64,000 bases of DNA, from positions 1-64,000 of the forward strand of contig CALSNM010000022.1 in assembly GCA_943787725.1 (NCBI GenBank), given 5' to 3'. Source of the DNA: an uncultured Flavobacteriales bacterium (GTDB taxonomy: Bacteria > Bacteroidota > Bacteroidia > Flavobacteriales_D > Parvicellaceae). Both the position numbers and the translations under genes were made by a program. The notes below the pieces were generated by a model. The model made no database searches, was not told the origin of the DNA, and was given only the letters and a program-made list of their open reading frames with translations. Positions 20,401 through 29,887 of the stretch are shown here, one piece after another (the first letter of the stretch is position 1; each line of letters starts with the position of its first letter).

Positions 20401-22043
20401 TCATTTCCATCTGCTCCAGCAGGACCAACAGGACCTTGGGCTCCGTCATTTCCATCTGCTCCAGCAGGACCAACAGGACCTTGTGCTCCGTCATTTCCAT
20501 CTGCTCCAGCAGGACCGGTAGGACCGGTAGGACCTTGTGCTCCGTCATTTCCATCTATACCAGCAGGACCGGTAGGACCAGCAGGGCCTTGTGCTCCATC
20601 ATTACCATCTGCTCCAGCAGGGCCAACAGGACCTTGAGATCCGTCATTTCCATCTGCTCCAGCAGGACCAACAGGACCTTGGGCTCCGTCATTTCCGTCT
20701 GCTCCAGCAGGACCAACAGGACCTTGAACTCCGTCATTTCCGTCTGCTCCAGCAGGACCAACAGGACCTTGAACTCCGTCATTTCCGTCTGCTCCAGCAG
20801 GACCGGCAGGACCGGCAGGGCCTTGTGCTCCATCATTACCATCTATACCAGCAGGACCAACAGGACCTTGTGCTCCGTCATTTCCATCTATACCAGCAGG
20901 ACCGGTAGGACCAGCAGGGCCTTGTGCTCCATCATTACCATCTGCTCCAGCAGGGCCAACAGGACCTTGAACTCCGTCATTTCCGTCTGCTCCAGCAGGA
21001 CCGGCAGGACCTTGAGATCCGTCATTTCCATCTATACCAGCAGGACCGGTAGGGCCTTGTGCTCCGTCATTACCATCAGCGCCAGCAGGACCGGCAGGAC
21101 CGGCAGGGCCTTGTGCTCCATCATTACCATCTATACCAGCAGGACCAACAGGACCTTGTGCTCCGTCATTTCCATCTATACCAGCAGGACCGGTAGGACC
21201 GGTTTGACCAGTCATATCTACTGAAACCATATTACCATTTTCAATTCCTATTGTTAAATTATTCGTTAGAGAATCAAATGTTAATTGCTGAATAATTTGA
21301 TCATCTGTTCCTATGCCATCTTGCAATAAAGCCAAATCAACAGTCGTTGAATTTCCATTTTCAATATCGATTTGTAAAATCGTTCCTGATAAAGTAGCTC
21401 CTATCAAATTTTGATCATCCGCAGCATCAACTCCATTGCAAACATAACTAGAGGAAGTTATCTCACTCGGGGATAAAATATTGTTCGTGTCTATATCAGC
21501 ACCGCTCTCTATCAATAAACCACCATTAGGACAATTAGCATCACCAACATTTAAGGTGGTTTGTTGGATAATTGAAGTCAGTCCATCAGCACCCGCTAAA
21601 CCAGTTGCTCCCATTGGCCCAGCAGGACCGCCACCAGCAGTTTTTGCGTAAAGAGCATAAGGAACACTCATCAATTCATTCGTTGACATAATTGAATAAT
21701 TCGTTCCTCCACTTACGTCAAGTCCCGTTTCAATAAAATAAGGTCCTTGGCTCCAATCAATGTTTGAAAAACTTCCGCTTATTACAGTTCCTAAGCCAAT
21801 GTCCAAATTGACTAACCCATAAGAATTCGTATTTAGACTGAATGTTTCTTGATAAACTGCATTACCATTTATACTGCCCTGAATAATCGTAAACTGAAAA
21901 CCAACTGCTTGATTTTGCAACATGCTTCCCGAAGAATCTCTTACAATTGATTGATATTTAAACGCTTCTGGTGGAGATTGAGAAAAAAATGAAGGCACTG
22001 CCAATAAAAAAGTAAACAAAGTTAATAGTATCTGTTTTTTCAT
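17406..22043 (-). CDS. Giant collagen-like surface protein with YadA-head-like repeats
   Basis: This 1545-residue protein has a signal peptide (residues 1-21, SFFSQ). An N-terminal domain (about 25-140, [14 protein letters not shown], ending [12 protein letters not shown]) is typical of Bacteroidota tail-fibre-like surface proteins. A collagen triple-helix region runs from about residue 278 to 765, built of Gly-X-Y triplets such as [15 protein letters not shown]. Sections with tail-fibre style VGIGTTNP motifs follow (about 780-1090). Residues about 1105-1300 are left-handed-helix-like repeats ([26 protein letters not shown]) like YadA heads. The last 120 residues form an unknown beta-rich domain; no T9SS C-terminal signal is obvious. 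It is probably a trimeric fibrous adhesin. It starts 2 bases after a small T9SS protein gene. Confidence 0.85.
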   Translation of the reverse strand: MKKQILLTLFTFLLAVPSFFSQSPPEAFKYQSIVRDSSGSMLQNQAVGFQFTIIQGSINGNAVYQETFSLNTNSYGLVNLDIGLGTVISGSFSNIDWSQGPYFIETGLDVSGGTNYSIMSTNELMSVPYALYAKTAGGGPAGPMGATGLAGADGLTSIIQQTTLNVGDANCPNGGLLIESGADIDTNNILSPSEITSSSYVCNGVDAADDQNLIGATLSGTILQIDIENGNSTTVDLALLQDGIGTDDQIIQQLTFDSLTNNLTIGIENGNMVSVDMTGQTGPTGPAGIDGNDGAQGPVGPAGIDGNDGAQGPAGPAGPAGADGNDGAQGPTGPAGIDGNDGSQGPAGPAGADGNDGVQGPVGPAGADGNDGAQGPAGPTGPAGIDGNDGAQGPVGPAGIDGNDGAQGPAGPAGPAGADGNDGVQGPVGPAGADGNDGVQGPVGPAGADGNDGAQGPVGPAGADGNDGSQGPVGPAGADGNDGAQGPAGPTGPAGIDGNDGAQGPTGPTGPAGADGNDGAQGPVGPAGADGNDGAQGPVGPAGADGNDGSQGPAGPAGADGNDGAQGPSGPTGADGNDGAQGPVGPAGADGNDGAQGPVGPAGADGNDGSQGPAGPTGADGNDGAQGPAGPAGIDGNDGAQGPTGPAGADGNDGVQGPVGPAGADGNDGSQGPVGPAGADGNDGAQGPAGPTGPAGIDGNDGVQGPVGPAGADGNDGVQGPVGPAGADGNDGAQGPAGPTGADGNDGAQGPAGPAGADGQDGVFSVTGTSGQTIRHNGTDWVANSFLFNNGTKLGVGSTSPGRRLEIEEDAQYTGLRLNNTSIGGSYWDILSNGNASVNSAALSFWNGSHRLLIDDNGNIGIGTTNPNTKLEIVSSSSPTLRINENNQAGYLELIGHADSQSQIIHFNGTTNESTMLDIDAVSTGGGAQTIRLFRNANSSGLGYFKIYNPGTTTENLRIDAATGNSYFGNSINNSGDINAYGGNINLYNDIVGNVGYSSLLLSLENTEANAAAEIRLARTSGTAYLGLEINSTSRDGIRFQTGQSTLNEVARIDQNGNFQLQNGTSINEFSTDGTLAGNSDDALPTEKAVKTYIDNNSGAGSIDDLSDGSDGLGTKNVFLGTNTGNSNDAGGGYNTGLGYNSLIDLTSGDHNTAVGYASQYEQIDGSYNTSVGSYSMIYGNNSNVGNTAFGYAAMRGASTSMFNNANYNNAIGFASLYSIVSGDNNNAFGTNALRSTTTGIGNDAFGQRALYSNVDGDYNVAMGYYAGYLGNGDKNVFIGYQAGYNETGSNTLYISNSSTATPLIKGDFSAKELELKAKTKIIRQDGANYIEFSADASGNYITSDDPAANQKPLYISANPSSSATKPIYLRTNNSARMTIHGDGNVGVGTTSPDYKLDVNGDSRIGWNGYSDKILISPFDFLCNMGGFSTEADGYGNIFETDDGNGQWYTAFAPRGYKIVGLYLNMINGPANVIVTKSDYSTNGETTLHTFSTSDHNSSGAVIYNVSSFNSGLSVSGDEYIYIELKNINTDVIKNKGGYLIIEPL
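19755..21205 (-). repeat. Tandem collagen-encoding repeat array
   Basis: About 1.45 kb consists of nearly identical units encoding five Gly-X-Y triplets each (45 bases, for example [15 protein letters not shown]), with some 54- or 63-base units carrying one or two extra triplets. The X-Y choices are narrow: GND is nearly invariant, and GAD alternates with GID, GAQ with GVQ or GSQ. The high base identity marks recent expansion by slippage or recombination, so the copy number may vary between strains and may be miscounted in an assembly. Confidence 0.9.
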
Positions 22044-22045
22044 AA

Positions 22046-22522
22046 TTAATATGATTTTTGAACTTTAAATGTTCTGATTAGTTGGTTTTCGGTCGAGATG
22101 AAACTAATAAAATACACTCCCGTTGCATATTTATAAAAAGAAAGTTGCATGTTGTGCTGATCTATTAATCTTGAGTTTAGAAGTTTTCCGTTTACATCAA
22201 AAACATCGAACCTAGAAAATTGATTAATTTCTTTTACCTGAATGTTAAGCTCATCGATAGTTGGGTTTGGAAAGATATTAACCTCGCAACAAATTTCAGT
22301 ATCAACTATGGTGGTAATTTCAAATATTGGTTGATGGAAACCTTGAGTAACATCATTTTTGTTATCTGTTCCAGTCATGGTTACAACCTCACCTATCGTA
22401 TAATCTAAAGTAGCGACAGAATTTGAACTTGAATTACCTTGTGTCGCTATGACTTCTTGACAAGTTAAACTACCCAGCAGAAAAAAATAAAAAGCACATC
22501 CAATGACCTTGAGTTTGTTCAT
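22046..22522 (-). CDS. Small T9SS type A sorting-domain protein
   Basis: This 158-residue protein has a signal peptide (residues 1-21). A short middle part holds [13 protein letters not shown] and VTQGFHQP, which recur in Bacteroidota proteins encoded next to collagen- or tail-fibre-like adhesins. The last 80 residues form a T9SS type A C-terminal domain: INIFPNP-like [25 protein letters not shown] and [18 protein letters not shown]. It should be exported through T9SS and cell-surface anchored. It is the first gene of a two-gene unit with the giant collagen-like protein, suggesting joint work at the surface. Confidence 0.85.
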   Translation of the reverse strand: MNKLKVIGCAFYFFLLGSLTCQEVIATQGNSSSNSVATLDYTIGEVVTMTGTDNKNDVTQGFHQPIFEITTIVDTEICCEVNIFPNPTIDELNIQVKEINQFSRFDVFDVNGKLLNSRLIDQHNMQLSFYKYATGVYFISFISTENQLIRTFKVQKSY

Positions 22523-22732
22523 GAAAATAATAGTTTGGTTTTTGAAAAAAAAGTTTAAACTAAATTACTAAAAATAGTCTACACTTTTGAGAAAACATAA
22601 CAGAAAGATTATCACCAAAGGTGATTCTAGAAAAAACGAAAAAAGAAAAAACCGAAGATATTATTCTTTACATACTGATTTTTATTATGAGAAATCCTTC
22701 CGAATATAGGGATTCATTCGTAATTCATTTTG

Positions 22733-22740
22733 TAGCTTTG
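22733..22740 (+). promoter_or_regulatory. Candidate -7 promoter box upstream of 22782
   Basis: TAGCTTTG matches TAnnTTTG exactly and lies 41 bases before the ATG. This suggests that the carboxypeptidase-regulatory-domain gene and the receptor gene behind it are transcribed from here. Confidence 0.45.
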
Positions 22741-22781
22741 GATAATAAATTAAATTTTAAGGAGTTTTAATAACTTTAATC

Positions 22782-23420
22782 ATGATGAAAAATTTATTAG
22801 TAAGCCTGCTTATTTGCTTTTCAACAGCTTTTAGTTTTGGACAAAACAACACGACTAAAAATACGTTAATTCAATTTAGCGGAGTAGTTGTTTCTGGTGA
22901 CAGCCTTGAGGCTGTTCCTTTTTGTCACATTATTGACAAGTCGGTTAGAAGAGGTACCACGTCTGATTATTTTGGATATTTTTCGTTTGTTGCAAATAAG
23001 GGAGATACAATTATTTTCTCTTCTGTAGGATACAAAAAAGCCAACTTTATTATTCCAGACACACTCAATACCAGTAAATATTCCTTAATTCAAGTAATGT
23101 ATAAGGATACTATTCTACTCAAAACTGCACATATATATCCATGGCCTTCTAGGGAGCAATTTGCTGAAGTTTTTGTAAATGCAGATATACCAAATGACGA
23201 TTATAAAAGAGCCAAAGCTAACTTGGAAAGAGCATCTTTAAAGGAAAGAGCAGATGCCACTCCTATGGATGGAGCGATGAATTATAAATGGCAAATGCAA
23301 CAATACCAAAGTAAGCTATACTATGCTGGACAAGCTCCTCCTATCAATTTGCTAAACCCAATTGCTTGGTCTAAATTCATAAAAGCTTGGAAAGATGGTG
23401 ACTTTAAGCGAAAAGACTAG
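22782..23420 (+). CDS. Carboxypeptidase-regulatory-like domain secreted protein
   Basis: This 212-residue protein has a signal peptide (ending FSFGQ). One CarboxypepD_reg-like domain follows (about 28-110): FSGVVVSGDSLEAVPFCHI, GTTSDYFGYFSF and IIFSSVGYKKANF. The rest is charged, ending in KAWKDGDFKRKD. Such proteins are frequent in Bacteroidota envelopes, often beside TonB-dependent receptors, and their role is not established. The next gene, a receptor with the same type of N-terminal domain, starts 12 bases later. Confidence 0.78.
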   Translation: MMKNLLVSLLICFSTAFSFGQNNTTKNTLIQFSGVVVSGDSLEAVPFCHIIDKSVRRGTTSDYFGYFSFVANKGDTIIFSSVGYKKANFIIPDTLNTSKYSLIQVMYKDTILLKTAHIYPWPSREQFAEVFVNADIPNDDYKRAKANLERASLKERADATPMDGAMNYKWQMQQYQSKLYYAGQAPPINLLNPIAWSKFIKAWKDGDFKRKD

Positions 23421-23432
23421 TCAATCAGATAC

Positions 23433-26096
23433 ATGAAAATTTCCTTATCCATTTTTATTTTCCTGCTGATTTCTGCTTTTCAAATTAGTGCACAAACAAC
23501 CGCTACACTAAAGGGAACTCTTTACAATCAATTCGAAGAACCTGTAGTGGATGCGAATATTATTCTGACAGGAACATCAAGAGGTACAGTAACCGACCAA
23601 AATGGAAAATTCAGTATCACAGTTCCTGCGAATGAAAAAATTACTATAAAATATAGCAGTGCACAATACTGGAGCAAGAAATCAACTTATACATTGTTTG
23701 CAAATGAGACGAAAGAGGTTAGGGTTACACTGAATTCAAGAACTTTCTCAGAACATATAGTAACGTTCAATGACCCCGGAACTGGAGCCATTGGATATTT
23801 CAAGCCAATCCCTCCTTCAGAAATAACCGGAATTGGTGAAAATATAGAACAAACCTTAAAGTTTGGAAATTTTGGAGTTTCGCAAAACAATGAGCTTTCT
23901 GCTGGATATAATGTTCGTGGCGGAAATTTCAATGAAAACCTAATATACGTTAACGACATTCAGGTTTACCGTCCTTTTTTAGCTCGTTCCGGACAACAAG
24001 AAGGATTGAGTTTCATTAATCCTTACATGGTCAGTGACATCCTTTTTTCTGCAGGTGGGTTTGATGCAAAATATGGAGACAAACTTTCTTCAGTTTTGGA
24101 CATCACTTATTCTGAAGCCACTACTCCAGATGAAGTTTAAAGGTACTTTTACTTCTAGTTTACTAGGAGCTGCAGCCCATGTTGAACAAAACGTATCTTC
24201 TCGATTTAACTATATTACTGGGATTCGATACAGAACTAACTCCTACCTATTAGGAGCATTAGACACGAAAGGAGAATACAAACCTATATTTGTGGATTAC
24301 CAAGGTATGTTCAACTTCCTGTTAACGGAGAAGACAAAGCTTTCCATCTTTGGAACCTATTCTAAAAACAAATTTAGAGTTGTTCCAGAAAGTAGAGAAA
24401 CAAATTTTGGAAGTATCAATGAAGCGCTGCGATTTACCGTTTTTTACGAGGGGCAAGAAATTACCCAGTTTGAAACCTATATGGCAGCAGCTTCTTTGAC
24501 TCATAAGCCAAATGAGTTGCTCACTTTAAAATTTATTTCCTCTATTTACCAAACGCACGAAACAGAAAGTTTTGATCTATTGGGTGAATATAAGTTAGAT
24601 GAACTAGAAAGAGATTTAGGTAATGACGACCTCGGTGAGGTTGCTTTTAATAGAGGTGTTGGCGCATTTTTAAATCATGCACGAAATGAATTGAACGCAA
24701 CTGTAGCTAATATTTACCATAAAGGGACATTTAAATCAGGAAAACATAAAATTCAATGGGGAGGGAAGTACCAACATGAAATAATAAATGATAAAATTAG
24801 TGAATGGAATCAGGTTGACTCTTCTCGTTTTAACATCCCTCACCCACAAGACTCTGCTCGGCTACGTTGACCCAACAGCGCAGCCGTACCAGTACCTTAC
24901 GTTAAGCAGCGTTGTTAAGTCCAAGAATGACTTACAGATCCAACCGCCTTTCTGGATACATTCAAGATATGTATCGGGTATCAATTCCAAAAACCATTTA
25001 TTTCGAAGATTCAGTAAGAGCAAAAGACAGCACATACAGTATAAAAGACACCATTGAAACGAATAGTTACTTCAGTATGACAGGTGGTGTAAGAGCAAAT
25101 TACTGGGACTACAATAGCCAATTGGTAGTTTCGCCAAGAATTAGTTTCAATTTTCGCCCTGCATGGTTTTATGTTCGTGACGATGAAATTTATAGACGAA
25201 ATGTAAGCTTTCGTTTTGCCACTGGTTTTTACTATCAGCCTCCTTTTTACAGAGAGACTAGAAATCTTCAAGGAGTAATCAACCCTGAAATAAGAGCGCA
25301 GAAATCTATACACTTTGTTTTGGGAAGTGACTACACCTTCTTTATTTGGAAAAGACCTTTTAAATTGGGCGCGGAAACATATTACAAACATTTAACGGAC
25401 ATTATTCCTTATGAAATTGATAACGTTAGAATTCGTTATTATGGCGAAAACAACGCTAAAGGATATGCTACTGGCATTGACTTAAAAATTAATGGTGAAT
25501 TTGTCAAAGGAATTGAATCCTACGCATCCTTATCCTACATGAAAACGCAAGAGGATATTTTGGATGATTATTTTTATGATTATTATAATTCGGATGGAGA
25601 AGAAATCGTTGCTGGCTTTACTGCTAACGATGCTGCTACCGATAGTATTCGAACAGAACCTGGATATATCCCAAGACCTTCAGACCAGCGGGTATCTTTT
25701 GCGCTATTTTTTCAAGACAGAATGCCAGAAGAATGGAATACTGAAAAAGTAAAATGGAGCACATTAAAAGTAAATTTAACTGTTGTATTCGGCACAGCTC
25801 TGCCCTACGGACCTCCAGGTCAAGACAGATACAAAGACACCTTGCGTTCATCTCTTTACAAAAGAGTTGATATCGGGTTTAGCAAAGAACTTCTGACAGA
25901 CAAAACAAAATACAAAGACGGCTCTTTATGGAAAAAAATTGATAAAATGTGGCTCTCATTTGAGGTATTCAACTTACTAGACATCTCTAATACAATAAAC
26001 TATTCTTGGGTAAAAGATGTATCCGGAAGACAATATGCTATTCCAAGTTTTCTGACTTCTAGAAGATTGAACTTAAAATTAGTTGCGCAATTTTAA
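23433..26096 (+). CDS. TonB-dependent receptor (three frameshifts)
   Basis: It is an outer-membrane, energy-coupled transporter. The N-terminus has a signal peptide and a CarboxypepD_reg-like domain (TLKGTLYNQFEEPVVDANI), then a plug with SAGYNVRGGNFNENLIYVND and GGFDAKYGDKLSSVLDI. Barrel strands follow to the end, finishing RRLNLKLVAQF, a proper beta-signal. The frame breaks near 24130 (after SEATTPDE), near 24860 (after PQDSAR) and near 24935 (between VVKSKNDLQ and SNRLSGYIQD). In each case homology continues at once in another frame, so the gene is probably whole in the cell, at about 890 residues. No SusD-like partner is next to it, so a siderophore or metal complex is as likely as glycan. 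Confidence 0.85.
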
Positions 26097-26144
26097 AACT
26101 TCACGCTAGTTTCTTTTTATCTTTAAGCCATAATTAAATTATTT

Positions 26145-26272
26145 ATGGAAGAAATTACAATTTCTAAAATCCCCCTAGAAAAAAGGAAACATTTGAAAGA
26201 ATTGCTGTATCTAAAGGGATTGAAAAAAATTACGTTATTGCAGTTGGTGTTAAATTGATAATACAAGAATAA
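26145..26272 (+). CDS. Possible tiny gene with a frameshift
   Basis: From the ATG at 26145 the frame reads MEEITISKIPLEKRK and then becomes Leu/Lys-rich. Adding one A in the AAA run near 26186 instead gives TFERIAVSKGIEKNYVIAVG and ends IIQE at the TAA of 26270-26272, one base before the next start codon. The repaired 42-residue product looks more protein-like than the open frame. I know no family for it. Confidence 0.3.
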
Positions 26273-26273
26273 C

Positions 26274-26780
26274 ATGAATAATATAAAAACATTAATTCTA
26301 TCTGCTAAACAGGTAGAGCAAAAAATTCAAAGAATTGCACATCAAATTTTAGAAAAAAATTACGATGAAAAAGAAATTGTTTTAATCGGAATAGCTAACC
26401 GTGGCTACTTACTCGCTGAAAAAATAAATGCTGCTCTTCAAAATATTACCGAAATAAAAGTAACATTACATAAGTTAAAACTACACAAAGATAAACCGCT
26501 TGAAAACGATGTAGATTTCTCCACAGATTTGGAATATTTGAATAATAAATCAATTATTCTTATTGATGATGTATTGAATTCTGGCAGAACACTAATTTAC
26601 GCTACACGTTATATTTTAGATTCTGACTTAAAACACCTTACTACAGTTGCATTGGTAGACAGAAAACATAGGAAATTCCCAATCAAGGCTAATTTTGTAG
26701 GACTTACGCTTTCTACCACATTACAAGAACATATATCCGTCGACTTTAAAGAAGATGGAATGGAAGTGTTTTTGGATTAA
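26274..26780 (+). CDS. Phosphoribosyltransferase family protein (PyrR-like)
   Basis: This 168-residue protein has the type I phosphoribosyltransferase PRPP loop as IILIDDVLNSGRTL (around 95-108). A substrate flexible-loop region precedes it and a VGLTLSTTLQEHISVDF hood region follows. The layout and length match PyrR, the uracil phosphoribosyltransferase and pyrimidine attenuation protein. Bacteroidota carry this type without an obvious attenuator, so a general purine or pyrimidine salvage role is also possible. Confidence 0.8.
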   Translation: MNNIKTLILSAKQVEQKIQRIAHQILEKNYDEKEIVLIGIANRGYLLAEKINAALQNITEIKVTLHKLKLHKDKPLENDVDFSTDLEYLNNKSIILIDDVLNSGRTLIYATRYILDSDLKHLTTVALVDRKHRKFPIKANFVGLTLSTTLQEHISVDFKEDGMEVFLD

Positions 26781-26918
26781 ATAGACACCCAAAACTTTAT
26801 TTACGAAAAATTTAACACTCTTTAACAAGCAAAAATGCCTTGAAATAAGATTATTTCTGAACTTTACAGCTCGATAAAAAACCTACTTTTACGGACGTTT
26901 AAAATAAAACAATAATTA

Positions 26919-27971
26919 ATGGAAAATAATGATACCACACCTTCGGTTCCAGCATCTATAGAGTCAAACGTAACTTCTGTTAAAACAGACATACAGGCCT
27001 TAAACGAATTGACACAAAAGGAAAGTGCTTTTCTTGATATCGTAACTTCAGAAATGAAAAAGGTAATCGTTGGACAACCCCATATGATTGAAAGTCTTTT
27101 GATTGCTTTGTTAGCGAATGGACATATTCTGCTAGAAGGTGTTCCAGGATTAGCAAAAACATTAGCGATTACAACTTTAGCCAAAACAATCAACGCTGAC
27201 TTTAGCCGTATTCAATTTACACCAGATTTGTTACCTGCAGATTTATTAGGAACAATGGTGTATAACCACAATAAAGAGGAATTCATTTCTAAAAAAGGGC
27301 CAATTTTCGCGAATTTTATATTAGCAGATGAAATTAACAGAGCTCCTGCTAAAGTTCAAAGTGCATTATTGGAAGCCATGCAAGAGCGACAAGTTACCAT
27401 TGGTGATACCACCTTTAAACTAGATGAGCCATTCCTAGTAATGGCGACACAAAACCCGATTGAACAAGAAGGTACTTATCCGCTTCCAGAAGCTCAGGTC
27501 GATCGTTTTATGTTGAAAGTTGTATTGGATTACCCAAAAAAAGAGGAAGAACAAATGATTATTAGAAACACCGTTTCTAAAGAAGGTTTCCCAACTCCAA
27601 ACGTAGTTATCGACACTAAAGCTATAATAAAGGCGCGTGAAATTGTAAAGCAGGTTTACATGGATGAGAAAATTGAAAAGTACATTGTCGATATAGTTTA
27701 CGCAACCCGTACTCCTAAAGATTATAAGCTTGATGACTTAGAAGCACTTATTGAATTTGGAGGATCTCCAAGAGCAAGTATTGCCTTGGCAATGGCTTCT
27801 AAAGCATATGCTTTTATTAATAAAAGAGGGTATGTAATTCCTGAAGATGTTAGAAGAGTTTGCCATGATGTACTAAGACACAGAATTGGATTAAGTTATG
27901 AAGCAGAAGCGGAAAACATTAACACTGAAACAATTATTAATACTATTTTAAACAAGGTTGAAGTTCCTTAG
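26919..27971 (+). CDS. MoxR family AAA+ ATPase
   Basis: This 350-residue cytoplasmic ATPase has Walker A GVPGLAKT, Walker B LADEINRAPAKVQSALLEAM, sensor ATQNPIEQEGTYPLPEAQVDRF and a lid domain with GGSPRASIAL. MoxR proteins act as chaperone-like ATPases working with VWA-domain partners. Here it heads a run of same-strand genes (DUF58, a BatD-like protein, batA, batB, batC, batD, batE), the standard aerotolerance gene order of Bacteroidota. Confidence 0.95.
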   Translation: MENNDTTPSVPASIESNVTSVKTDIQALNELTQKESAFLDIVTSEMKKVIVGQPHMIESLLIALLANGHILLEGVPGLAKTLAITTLAKTINADFSRIQFTPDLLPADLLGTMVYNHNKEEFISKKGPIFANFILADEINRAPAKVQSALLEAMQERQVTIGDTTFKLDEPFLVMATQNPIEQEGTYPLPEAQVDRFMLKVVLDYPKKEEEQMIIRNTVSKEGFPTPNVVIDTKAIIKAREIVKQVYMDEKIEKYIVDIVYATRTPKDYKLDDLEALIEFGGSPRASIALAMASKAYAFINKRGYVIPEDVRRVCHDVLRHRIGLSYEAEAENINTETIINTILNKVEVP

Positions 27972-27975
27972 AATT

Positions 27976-28045
27976 GTACAAAGTATTATTGTATAAAGTA
28001 TTAAATCCCTTAAAACACTTTTACTTAACACTTTATCCTTTGTAC
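27976..28045 (+). repeat. Nested inverted repeat between moxR and the DUF58 gene
   Basis: GTACAAAG (27976-27983) pairs with CTTTGTAC (28038-28045). Inside it, ATAAAGT (27993-27999) pairs with ACTTTAT (28030-28036). The RNA could fold into a long interrupted hairpin. There is no U-run after it, so it is not a standard terminator; it may be a processing or stability element. Confidence 0.5.
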
Positions 28046-28057
28046 ATAAAATTAAAA

Positions 28058-28921
28058 ATGGACACAAAAGAACTTTTAAAAAAAGTACGTAAAATTGAGA
28101 TTAAGACAAAAGGGCTTTCTTCTCAAGTATTCTCTGGTGAGTATCACTCAGCATTTAAGGGAAGAGGCATGGCTTTTTCTGAAGTTCGAGAATATATGCC
28201 CGGTGACGAAATTCGAACGATAGATTGGAATGTAACTGCTCGTTTTAACCATCCATACGTTAAGGTGTTTGAAGAGGAAAGAGAATTAACTGTAATGTTA
28301 ATTGTTGATATTTCTGCCTCGGAGTCTTTTGGCACAAAAGAAATGCTGAAGCGTGAAATAATTGCTGAACTATCCGCTGTATTAGCTTTTTCTGCGACTC
28401 AGAACAATGATAAAATTGGGTTAACACTTTTTACTAACCAAATAGAATTATATGTACCGCCGAAAAAAGGAAAGAAGCATATTTTAAGAATCATTAGAGA
28501 GTTAATTGAATTTCAACCAAACGGAAAAAAGACAGATATAAAAGAAGCACTTCGTTATTTTACCAATATGGTAAAAAAGAGAAGTATTGCATTTATTGTT
28601 TCTGATTTTATGGATGACAATTTTGAAGACGCTTTGAAAGTAGCCAACAAAAAGCATGATATCGTTGCGTTAAAAATTGAAGATGCTATTGAAAATGAAA
28701 TCCCAAATGTTGGTTTAATACAATTGAAAGACAATGAAACTGGGCAAACCAAATGGATTAATACTTCCAGTAAAAAGACAAGAACAAAATACAAAGCAAA
28801 CGCAATCAAACGAAACAGAGAACTTAAAGAAACTTTCAGGAAAGCAGGGGTTGATTACACAACGATAGCTACAAATCGTCCTTATATTATACCCTTAATG
28901 AATTTGTTTAAACAAAGATGA
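28058..28921 (+). CDS. DUF58 domain-containing protein
   Basis: This protein of about 287 residues has the DUF58 signature RGMAFSEVREYMPGDEIRTI near the N-terminus and a degenerate VWA metal site, DISASESFG. It is soluble and acts with MoxR in the Bat system, though its biochemical role is not settled. I chose the ATG at 28058 (MDTKELLKK), since the TTG-started frame from 27974 would add 28 residues translated from the inverted-repeat leader. It overlaps the next gene by four bases (ATGA at 28918). Confidence 0.9.
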   Translation: MDTKELLKKVRKIEIKTKGLSSQVFSGEYHSAFKGRGMAFSEVREYMPGDEIRTIDWNVTARFNHPYVKVFEEERELTVMLIVDISASESFGTKEMLKREIIAELSAVLAFSATQNNDKIGLTLFTNQIELYVPPKKGKKHILRIIRELIEFQPNGKKTDIKEALRYFTNMVKKRSIAFIVSDFMDDNFEDALKVANKKHDIVALKIEDAIENEIPNVGLIQLKDNETGQTKWINTSSKKTRTKYKANAIKRNRELKETFRKAGVDYTTIATNRPYIIPLMNLFKQR

Positions 28922-29886
28922 AACACTTTCTAAACATATTATTTTTGTTTATTATTGGTTTTGGATTCGCCCAAAATCAAACCAACTTTAGCTTGGTAGC
29001 AAGTAAAAACAAGCTCCTAATTGGTGAGCCTGTACAAGTAAGTTTGTTATTTCAATATTCTGCAGATATTAATCAAAGTAAAATTGGATTCCCAGTAATT
29101 TCTGATTCGACAGTTTTGGGAGAAGCAGTTGAAATATGGGATATTAGACCACCTCAACAGCGGTCTTCCGTAGACAACATAGGCGATGTGCAAATGTACT
29201 TCGAACAAGATTTTACAATTACGAGTTTCGATAGCGGAATGGTAGAAATTGGACCATTAAGCGCATTGGTTGGCGATGATTCAATTCAGTCAAATGTTGT
29301 TTCCATTCTATTTCTTCCTGTTGCTATAGATACTACTCTTGATTTTAAAGACATAAAAGCACTTGTTGAAGACCCTCTTACCCGTTGGGAAAGGTTCAAA
29401 ATGTGGTTTGGAAGTAATTGGCCATGGGTCACTGCAATAATTGTAGCCGTTCTTGCAACAATTATAATTATTCGAATAAGGAAAAGAAAACCAGAAAAGG
29501 TAGTTTATGTGCCGCAAATTCCGTTGCCGATAACACTTCTCGAACAACTTGAATCGATTGAACAAGAAGAACTCTGGCAGAACAATAAGAACAAATTGTA
29601 TTATTCAAAACTGACTGACATTATCTGGAAGTATATTGAATACCGTTACAGGGTAGCCACTTTCGAAAAAACAAGTAATGAAATTCTTTCTAAATTAAAG
29701 TTAAAAGCAATTTCAGAAGATCATCACATCTTAATTAGCAAGCTATTCAGTCTGGCAGATATGGTGAAATTTGCAAAGACACTGCCGTCTCCACAAGAGA
29801 ATGAAGAAGCAATAATTATTGTCCGAAAAACAATTCAAGAAACGCGCAATGACTTGAAAAAAACTCCAAAAAAAGAGCAAAATTAA
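28918..29886 (+). CDS. BatD-like/DUF4381-like membrane protein of the Bat operon
   Basis: This 322-residue protein has a signal peptide (ending FGFAQ). The periplasmic domain (about 22-150) is like the first Ig-like part of BatD, with VASKNKLLIGEPVQVSLLFQY. One transmembrane helix lies near 172-192 (WVTAIIVAVLATIIIIR), followed by a cytoplasmic helical tail with LYYSKLTDIIWKYIEYRY. This is the usual gene between DUF58 and batA in Bacteroidota. It follows the DUF58 gene with an ATGA overlap. Confidence 0.8.
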   Translation: MKHFLNILFLFIIGFGFAQNQTNFSLVASKNKLLIGEPVQVSLLFQYSADINQSKIGFPVISDSTVLGEAVEIWDIRPPQQRSSVDNIGDVQMYFEQDFTITSFDSGMVEIGPLSALVGDDSIQSNVVSILFLPVAIDTTLDFKDIKALVEDPLTRWERFKMWFGSNWPWVTAIIVAVLATIIIIRIRKRKPEKVVYVPQIPLPITLLEQLESIEQEELWQNNKNKLYYSKLTDIIWKYIEYRYRVATFEKTSNEILSKLKLKAISEDHHILISKLFSLADMVKFAKTLPSPQENEEAIIIVRKTIQETRNDLKKTPKKEQN

Positions 29887-29887
29887 A

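Noticed and set aside
20141-20842. Short minus-strand frames of [15 protein letters not shown] repeats
   Set aside because: They are shifted-frame readings of the same collagen array, caused by its periodicity.
19716-21224. A 502-codon open frame on the plus strand made of [15 protein letters not shown]-like repeats
   Set aside because: It is the exact antisense of the collagen repeat array. The repeat unit length (a multiple of three) keeps the opposite frame open by itself. There is no signal peptide or family.
24322-25391. Several short minus-strand frames within the TonB receptor
   Set aside because: They are shadows of a gene whose receptor sequence is continuous after frame repair.
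23433-26096. A SusC/SusD polysaccharide-utilisation locus
   Set aside because: No SusD-like gene or carbohydrate enzyme is adjacent; the nearest hydrolase (4044-6230) is 17 kb away.
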